Source: Aquatica leii (taxonomy: Eukaryota > Arthropoda > Insecta > Coleoptera > Lampyridae). From it: a DNA stretch of 64,000 bases. The stretch is taken from assembly GCA_035610365.1 (NCBI GenBank), contig CM069437.1, positions 54,150,093 to 54,214,092 on the forward strand, in the 5' to 3' direction. The position numbers were made by a program, and so were the translations under genes. Of the stretch, positions 56,721 through 64,000 are shown piece by piece. Every line of letters begins with the position of its first letter. Position 1 is the stretch's first letter. The notes below the pieces were generated by a model. The model was given only the letters and a program-made list of their open reading frames with translations. It searched no databases and was not told the DNA's origin.

Positions 56721-57860
56721 TATTGGCAATTGTGCGATACATCAAATATGGTTTCTAATTTGATATAACATGTCTCTGTTATTTACGGACACGTTAAGTT
56801 TAATTAGAATTATAATGTACTGATTACATTTACCAACATTATTACGCAGGTAGTTATTTTACATCGTGCGATTTTATGACAATATGTTTAAATTGTAAGT
56901 GTACTTTACACCTGTTTAAAATCTTAAAAACTTACCAAACGTCGTGTCTTTGTTTGGCGCCCTACCAAATTTGTGTCTGTTTTATTTGTATGCGTTTTTG
57001 TTTGACGTCAAATTATTTTTAAATTTTAATATTGTATCATCTACGCTCATTTCGCTGAGCAATAAGCCTAGCAAACATCTGTATATTACGTTTTTTGGCA
57101 ATTTCTCGGTGAGATTAGTATCTGACAAGATCCTAACATTTTAGATTAAATATTGAAAAAAAAAGTTTTTTTTAACACACACAAAATAGTTAAGTAATAA
57201 TTAAAGAAAAAAATATCGATGTGTTATATACAAAGTTGTTATGTTAAAAAGATTTTTTTACTCACTAGGTATATATTTTGCATCGTTTATTTTAAATTCA
57301 GTTAACAGCATTGGAGTGACGTAGCACCTTTTCGTTTCTTTTGCTTATTTGTGCTTTTGACATTTTACACGCAAACTGCAAAGTGGACACATGTATCTTA
57401 ATGCATAATGAAGCTTTCTAACGCAATAATCATCCAGCCAATTTATATTAAAATTCAAATGTGAAATCAACCGATCTTATGAAAAGAGTCGCTAAGATAT
57501 AATGTACTTATACGTTTTGCGGTTATATTTAATTTTTGTCCTTTGTTATAGCAAAGGTTTTGACGGCAGGAGTCTTTAGTACGATGAGAACGTATTCCGG
57601 GGTTGGACCGTATCATTGTTGAAACAAGTTGCCCACGTTTTTTTTACTTTTGTAAGGGGTTTTATCAGGGCGTCTGAGAAATAGAAAAACTCGAACATGC
57701 AGCTAAAATCTAATTAAAAACTTTTCACAAGTTAGCTAATTAACTAAGCTAGTTAAGCTACTCGAAAAAGGTAAAAAAAAACGATGTACTTGAAAAAGCA
57801 CAACAATCTAATAAAGAACTACTACAGAGCTATGTAATCAACTTGTAAACCAAGCCAGAT
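56721..57860. other. Noncoding interval
   Basis: No gene recognised. The open frame at 56944-57144 has no known motif. The 57540-57700 stretch is a little GC-richer but unassigned. Confidence 0.45.
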
Positions 57861-57868
57861 TCTAAACT

Positions 57869-59243
57869 TGTTACAAGCTTTAGGTATTTTACGAACCTGC
57901 ACGGCCAACTCTCAATAGTCGGAGAGAGGGGTAGGTTTCCAAGAAATATATAAAAGGTGTTCCAGGGCGCCAGAGCTTATCCCCAAAGTGACTTCTGTCC
58001 GCTCACAACAGAATGGTAGCACTTGTAACAAGATGTTAGGTTCGTAATCCCTTCTACTCGTCTGTTCGAGTAGCCAGCGTTTGTGATTAGATAACGACGA
58101 TCTAAAGAGAAAGGTATGTTGTCATAAAAGAACAAATAACCACAATAACAACTTTAATCTAGAATCGTTGATGATTATCACAGGATATAAGAATTCTCAT
58201 TACAGAAAATCAGCAGTATCGGCAACGCACAATACATAGATAAATTTGGTTTACATGAATAGCGAAGAGTAGATTTATAGTAAATCTCAGTTGCATATAG
58301 CATGCGAGATACCTGAAATAATGAGAATAAGTACGGCCTTAATATTACAATATCATAATAAATATTGGGAGTACACAGCATACGTCATACACAATAAGCA
58401 ATAAGCAAGAAAAATTACTACGGAATTAATATTCACACAGTTTCGTGAGCGACCTGGTTGACTACGAGGTAAAACATATAAAATCACTTACCACAACACA
58501 GGAGTTTCCACAGGTGCGCAGAAAGTACTTTCTCCGCCACGTAGTCCTGTAAGCAATTTGAAATAGCAAGTCGTGTCAAACTAATTCCTCACGAAAGTGA
58601 AATCTACAAAATCATTACTTAAATTTTAAAGTACACACATAACACAACCCGAAAGTCGGATGCTGTTATACCCTTTTCTGTGATTTAATTAATTCCAACA
58701 GTAAGCCTTATAAATATTTCGAATCGTTCCAACACAATATTCGTCGAGGGTTATCTCTCGTCTTTCGGTATCGATTTGAATTCATGGGCCGGATGGTGGT
58801 AAGAATGGCCGGTGACGATACGAATACTCCACACGAGCGTAACGAAGCCACAACTTTCCTGGTGGACGTTAAATTATAACCAGAATGCCCCTAGTTATGA
58901 GGTGGCACATGGCGCTAACCAAAAAGACATAAAAATTACCTTTAATTAAAGAAAGAACAAATTCACTTACTCCGCGTGAGTAAACTGAGTTAATTAAGAA
59001 AACTTGTATTTTCCATCGTGTCCCAACACGTGGATGAACTTAGAAAACGAATTTTTCACTCACGCAGACATAGGTTAGAACATGAACGATGTCAAAATCA
59101 AAATGCCGGTCTGTCAACGGATGTCGTCTACTCAATGCAAAGTGACCAACGAATCCGATAGATGGCGTCGAGAAATATAAAAGTAATTTTTAAATTAAAC
59201 TAATATACAGGGTAATGCATTATTTAAATTTATGTACGTAACA
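57869..59243 (-). mobile_element. Solo LTR B (1375 bp), 4-bp target duplication AACT
   Basis: In + orientation it runs from TGTTACAAGCTTTAGG to TTATGTACGTAACA, flanked by AACT at 57865-57868 and 59244-59247. Reverse-complemented, it aligns with solo LTR A: start TGTTACGTAC, TACCCTGTAT nearby, the GTTGCCGATACTGC block (58209-58222 here) and an end with GTTGGCCGTGCA. The copies are clearly diverged, so they are separate old insertions. Probably Gypsy-like. Confidence 0.85.
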
Positions 59244-59246
59244 AAC

Positions 59247-59721
59247 TCCATAGAAGTGACTTAAGAATAAGTAGTTTTTGTATATAAAGAAGTATTGTCA
59301 CAGCTGATTAAGTTCGATTCTGACTAGGTCACGGTCAACAAAGAGCGTGTTTTCGATAAAGGAGTAATGACCGAAAACCAAAACGAAAAAACCATGATCC
59401 CGATTAAAGTTATTGGTGTGTTTGATGATTTCTATACGCTTTCGGTTTTGTCTATTAAAGAAGAATTGAGATTTTGTAATCACCGAAACGTTATCAAAAT
59501 CTATATTGTGACCTGTAGTAATGATAATTTATAATGTTTTGAAATGCGTATAATGACGGAACGACCGGTTTTACCAATGTACACTAAATCACATAAACAA
59601 AAAAATTGGTCACAAGAACGTCGAGAAATAGAAGAGAATCATTAGATTTTTATAGTAAATTTGATAGATTGGCGTTGATTGTTGTACAAAAACTACTTCT
59701 TCTTAAGTCACTTTTGTAGAG
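59247..59721 (-). mobile_element. Penelope-like element fragment with inverted ends
   Basis: CTCCATAGAAGTGACTTAAG then AATAAGTAGTTTTTGTA (59247-59283) is inverted at 59685-59721 as TACAAAAACTACTTCTTCTT then AAGTCACTTTTGTAGAG, a 37-bp repeat with about six mismatches. Between lies a GIY-YIG nuclease relic. Penelope-like elements often carry terminal repeats in direct or inverted order, so this looks like a rearranged 3' fragment. Confidence 0.65.
59298..59640 (-). pseudogene. Penelope GIY-YIG endonuclease relic
   Basis: On the - strand, LVYIGKTGRSVIMRISKH (about 59595-59540) keeps the 'G-Y/V-Y-I-G-x-T-G-R-S' core. It is followed by IDFDNVSVITKSQ, RQNRKRIEIIKHTNNFNRDH and GFFVLVFG. This is the conserved 'x-x-R-R-x-x-E-I-I-K-H-x-x-N-F-N-R-D-x-G' tail containing the catalytic Glu. 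The frame shifts once near 59510. No upstream RT is visible. Confidence 0.8.
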
Positions 59722-59905
59722 TCAAATCTCGCTTGGTTCACAAGATTACCTAACTCTGTAGCGGTTCATTGTCGTTTGCTTTTTCCGGTCTATCGTTTTC
59801 TTTCTTACTGTTTTTGAGGTTAGAATCTGACTTGATTTACAAGTTGATTACCTAACTTTTGAGAAGTTCGGTTGCTTGTTTGAGTTTTTCGATTGTTGTC
59901 GCGCC
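59719..59905 (+). repeat. Degenerate tandem duplication, about 100-bp unit
   Basis: AATCTCGCTTGGTTCACAAG, ATTACCTAACTCTGTAGCGG and TTTGCTTTTTCCG are followed by AATCTGACTTGATTTACAAG, ATTACCTAACTTTTGAGAAG and TTTGAGTTTTTCG. Two diverged units abut the Penelope fragment. Confidence 0.6.
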
Positions 59906-62900
59906 CTTAAAGAGTCTCTTACAAGAGTAAGCAAAACGTTGGTAACTTTGGTTACAATAATGACACGGTTCTAACCTGGAAGACATTCTTATCTTAGTTT
60001 GTTTTTTGCTTCGAGCATTTATTACCTTATCTAATAAATCACGTGCTTGACACGTTTATTGATATTCTGGTGAATTCAAATGTTGCTGTTCTTTTAGATT
60101 ATTGTCGGCGTAAATATTTTTCTGAAATTACTGAGGATTGTTAAGTTTGGGACTGTTTTTGACAACGAATACGTGTTATTACAATAGGGAAGCTAATGGA
60201 ACTTTGTTTATAGATTCTGTCGATGCATCTGTGCTTAATGTAAAACTTAACTACAAATCTGGAAATTGATGTGAATTTATTATTCGTATCTGTGATACCA
60301 CTGTAATATTTTTGTGTTTTTGGTTCCGTTTTTACGATTATGGTTACACTTATCTAGTATCAGAAAAAGAGTTTTAAACCGTAAGTAAACCTTTGTTTTT
60401 TATTACATTTTGATTTTGTTTATGAGAAGATATAGAAGATTCGGTGCAAATTATTTAAGTTATTTATTCTTATTCAACTTTATACGTTAAAGATCTATTA
60501 AATATAATTAATTTTTCTATTGTGTATATTTGTTTTGTGGTACAGTGTGTTGCCTTAAAGGTTTAGTATATCCTTTGGAATATACTTATTAATTACGTTT
60601 ACTGTGATTGCATTTATAAATATTGTTGATTTTATACTGGACGTCGATTTCTAAACAAATTTATTATTTTTTATCCAATACGTGTTCTCCTTGTATATTT
60701 CAATTGTGTATGGGTGTGAACAAACATTTGTAAGTACTCTCATTCTGATGTTTTTTTTAATATGTTAGAGTTTGCACATTAAAAATACGCTGATTTGTAC
60801 TAATTACTTTACCCAAGTCGCTCTCCGATATCAGAGTTTTTCCCAACTTAATTTTGAGGTAAGTTTGATGGTAATTCAAACGCTTCAGCCAAGTGTACGT
60901 TACAAATTGTGAATGTTTAGTTACTGCAAAAGCTACGATTTATTCTTTTTATTAACAATTATTTAAATTAATTAAATAATTTAAAAAAAATAATATAAAG
61001 AAACAAACTTTTTTGTAATGATAATAAATTAATTTACTATTAAACCCGTTTTATACTAAAAATATAAAAACAAATGCAATTAAGCTTTATTACAAATTAA
61101 TACATTGCAAAACTGTGTAATAATTTAAAAGTTCGTCTAGTGATTTATTTATTAAAATATTTTGTATTATAGAAATTAAAATGTAAAGCTTTCGGTATCT
61201 GTATGATTCTTTTGAAGTTTGTAAAAGAGATTTGGGTATTTTATAGAAAATACTACCATAATATTTTTATTTTGCAGACTCGTATCTCATATTGCCTCTA
61301 AATTGCTTTAGCCTTTCCTACTCTTCATTACTGCGAGGGTGGATTAATTCGCTGCTGTAGCTTACAGGGGCGTACCGTATGGGTGTGACAGTATCAACTA
61401 GCTTACTTAAACAAAATAACGTTTTGTACTTTTTTGGTTTTAAATTTATAATTTGCATACAATGCAGGTACACAACGTAAATTATGCCACCGTTGCACTG
61501 AAATTATTTTTAAAATTAAGCGACATATTTTGTAGAAACGACACTGCTTTATATGAGATTAATTTAATCGTTGTGAGAAAACCCATTTTAAAGTTCTTAC
61601 ATTTAAGCTGAGCAGTCCAGCCTGTAAACATCATTTCTTCTAGTAGATTGCGGATCAAAAACAACTTTATTAAGAAAATTTTATTTTCTTTTTTTGCTCG
61701 ACCATTTATTTAAAAAGTTGTAAAGAAAAATTGGTGGTGGTTTTTATAATCGCTTTCTCTGTCAGTACTTTAGATAATCTATCACGCGGCATTAAAAGTT
61801 ATGCTATCAACGTCGGTTTTTATTTAAATTGGTTATTTGCAGATATAGCATCATTATCTCTTTTACATCGTGGAGGTGAATGTGCTCGAATTTAGTTCAT
61901 ATACGAATAATTGATGTTTCTGGTAATTTTAAATTTTTTAGTAAACAAGTATTTATTGATGACGAAGATAAATTGATTCTATAGCATAATGTTAAGCGCT
62001 TTTAAATATTTTAATTGTATGCAATACTATAAAATAGATTTATTTAAATAGAATTTGTTTTAGTGTTATAGTAATAATACTTTGTTAAAATGTATTTTAA
62101 CAATTAAACAAAAATATTATTGTTTATGCTTAATTAATACGTAACATTAACAAGGGTTTGATGACACATAAATAAACAATATTTTGATTAGTGTGTTGTA
62201 GTGTGGATTAGTTAAGAAAAATTCATGAAAAACGTTGCTAAATTTAGTTTATAATAACTGCTTTCGCTTCTTCAGTTACGAGGAGCATACAAAACCACTT
62301 CAGTCTTTTTTTGTGGTAAAGTTTTATGCTTCCTGCGAGCATTTCATCAAGTCACTAAATTTACCAGTTTTTATATTTTATTTCTTATCTTTCTCTTAAC
62401 ATTTAATAATTTTTGATTATGCATTACTTGTAAATTGTTTGTTGAAAGTTTTTTTTTCTTGTTTTATTTAAAATTCTAATTATTATATTTATAATTATTA
62501 AGAAAAAGCTCTAGTCAAAGTTATCTGTAATAAATTTAATTGTTATAAATATTGTCGACTTACAAGTTCTAATAAATTTTAGTAGTTTGATGAAGTCCTC
62601 GCTTGAAGCACAAAATGTCAAAAAAAACTAGTTATGCTCCTCTAAAATAAAAAAAATATTTTACTTGATAAATTAATTTATCTTTGTGTTATAGTTTGTG
62701 CCACAAAAAAATTATAAAAAAATAACTGAACAGTATCTTTTAATCTTTTGTGTAATCAATTTTTAGCAAAAATTACTGTTATGTAATTATTGTGTTGTTT
62801 CTAATTTAATATAATTTACTTCTAAACTTTTTATACATATTGCGTTAAATTTTTTTATTTTCAGATTTAAAAGCAACTGCGAGACGTTTAAATGACAAAA

Positions 62901-63700
62901 TTTCAACGCCGGCGTGAAAGTCAAAGATTCTATGTAAGGCGTATCATTTTCAAAATGTTTCAATAATAGTTATTATAAATTTTGAGAGAAACATATTAAT
63001 AAAAAATTTACAAAAACATTACCTTGTATTTTACAAAAAAAAATCTAAAACATTTTATATTTTGATTCTATCAGCTAAATATTTTAATTTGATTTGTACA
63101 ATTTTTGCGTTTCTCTTACTGTACTTAATTTTAAAACAAAACTTTTTCTAAACAATCTGCGTTTTTTAAAATTTGCAAATAAACTTAAATTCAACAAATT
63201 ATCCCTATTTAAATGTTAATTAAATTATTTACAAAATTGTACCACATGCAAGAAGTTAAAAAACTTTTATAAATTAATAAAAATGAAAGAATCCATTTAT
63301 ACCTGTTGCCACATATAAATTTGCTACCAATTTATTAAGACTTTGATCCATGCAATTGCAAATGTTATTATATATTATAAAACTACAAAAATTAGATAAC
63401 CTCAAAATTACAGCTGTTGTTAGAGTTTACTTACAAAAAAATTTAATATTGCTGAATAGTTATGATAATAATTGTTTAAAAAAATAAAAATAAGGAATTA
63501 AAAAAACAACAAAAAAACATAAATGAAACTGATTACACTATCAACCTAAAACAATGTTGATGTAAGCATGATAGGTCGCGTAAGAAACTGGTTTAAATAA
63601 AGTCCTTGTAGTTATTGTAACAAACGTTCTAATTCTTCAAGTAATAATTGTTTTAATTCCAATAGGAGGTCGTGTAGTGGGCAACAAATTAATTTCCTCT
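59906..63700. other. Noncoding AT-rich interval
   Basis: No gene is supported in 3.8 kb. CAGGGGCGTACCGTATGGGT at 61367-61386 resembles a hAT-type terminus without a partner. A short frame at 61840-61980 and an exon-like TTTTCAG|ATTTAAAAGCAACTGCG at 62859 have no recognisable product. Confidence 0.45.
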
Positions 63701-63710
63701 GAATATTGTT

Positions 63711-63757
63711 ACTGGCGACGTTTCGCAGACTAAAATCTGTCTGCTTCTTTGGACCAA
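63711..63757 (-). ncRNA. Degenerate hammerhead-ribozyme-like motif (Penelope type)
   Basis: The - strand reads CCAAAGAAGCAGACAGATTT then TAGTCTGCGAAACGTCGCC. GCAGAC...GTCTGC forms a 6-bp stem II with an 8-nt loop, followed by GAAACGTC, the conserved 3' core and cleavage-side triplet. The 5' core CUGAUGA expected before stem II reads CAAAGA here, so the ribozyme is probably inactive. Such motifs are known in the terminal repeats of Penelope-like elements. A Penelope nuclease relic lies 4 kb away on the same strand. Confidence 0.55.
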
Positions 63758-63794
63758 ATTATCCTGTACAATAATTACAATAAAATTTTGACCT

Positions 63795-63875
63795 GCAACT
63801 GCCTACAATGATCGAATTGACCCAACTACTAGTTGGTAGTTTTAACCCAACTAGTAGTTGGCAACTACTAGTTAA
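63795..63875. repeat. Cluster of short palindromes (AACTAGTAGTT)
   Basis: CCAACTACTAGTTGG, CCCAACTAGTAGTTGG and CAACTACTAGTT follow each other within 60 bp, each near-palindromic and mutually complementary. They could form alternative hairpins or mark a transposon end just before the open frame at 63913. Confidence 0.75.
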
Positions 63876-63912
63876 GCGTTAAGCCAAATTGTAACTATAA
63901 GCTAAAAGATAT

Positions 63913-64000
63913 GAAAAGGGCAGCTGAGGAAGTAAAATTGAAGCCTTTAAGTGTTCGAGAAGCTGTCGAAATATATTATACACCACAGTTCTACTATGTA
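63913..64000 (+). CDS. Open frame running off the window, HTH-like start
   Basis: ATG 63913 begins MKRAAEEVKLKPLSVREAVE and stays open to the last base. The pattern 'A-x-x-x-V-x-x-x-x-x-S-x-R-x-A-x-x-x-Y' recalls the pipsqueak/CENP-B-like helix-turn-helix of pogo-type transposases and related host proteins. With only 29 residues visible the call is tentative. Confidence 0.3.

Overview
This window looks like AT-rich nuclear DNA from an insect. A beetle is my best guess, from general impression only. The support is two genes with GT-AG introns, TATA boxes and AATAAA signals, plus a dense, layered set of animal transposable elements: LINEs, BEL/Pao, Copia, long solo LTRs, Penelope-like, hAT, Tc1/mariner, Mutator-like/YqaJ and Crypton. 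There is no prokaryotic operon structure and I found no tRNA, rRNA or CRISPR array.

The only host-like protein genes I can support are two paralogues on the + strand, 16.5 kb apart (19122-19570 and 35636-36589). Each encodes a secreted protein of about 115 residues. They share a 70-nt signal-peptide exon, one phase-1 intron at the same position, four cysteines in identical positions, and a conserved promoter block just upstream of the TATA box. I do not recognise the family. Further copies of the upstream flank near 8.8, 30.2 and 44.4 kb, and of the downstream flank near 48.6 kb, suggest a tandem array in which other copies lost their exons.

Layout: 0.1-3.9 kb decayed LINE with an internal 161-bp tandem duplication; 9.6-14 kb hAT pseudogene (- strand) carrying an insertion; 14.7-15.5 kb BEL/Pao integrase remnant (-); 15.8-17.7 kb second LINE; 19.1 kb gene 1; 21.2-21.7 kb Tc1-like relic (-); 25.3-27.7 kb Copia element with a LINE tail nested in its integrase; 28-29.9 kb inverted-repeat element containing a 275-bp hAT MITE with an 8-bp target duplication; 31.8-32.7 kb mariner-like relic; 33-34.5 kb Mutator-domain plus YqaJ relic; 35.6-36.6 kb gene 2 with a MITE-like insertion in its intron; 37.6-40 kb inverted-repeat element; 41.6-43.1 kb nearly intact Crypton recombinase; 44.8-48.5 kb second Crypton, flanked by inverted arrays of a 14-bp TTGAACG unit and split by a 1.43-kb solo LTR; 49.2-50.9 kb Myb/SANT-like fragments split by an LTR-like repeat; 51 and 55-56.2 kb LINE ends (-); 56.3-56.7 kb BEL/Pao; 57.9-59.2 kb second solo LTR of the same family, inverted; 59.3-59.7 kb Penelope GIY-YIG fragment (-); 63.7 kb degenerate hammerhead-ribozyme-like motif; an open reading frame runs off the end.

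The most interesting points are the unrecognised four-cysteine gene pair with its conserved promoter, the nearly intact spliced Crypton, and the Crypton bounded by inverted short-repeat arrays. All homology statements rest on reading motifs by eye; no search was run.
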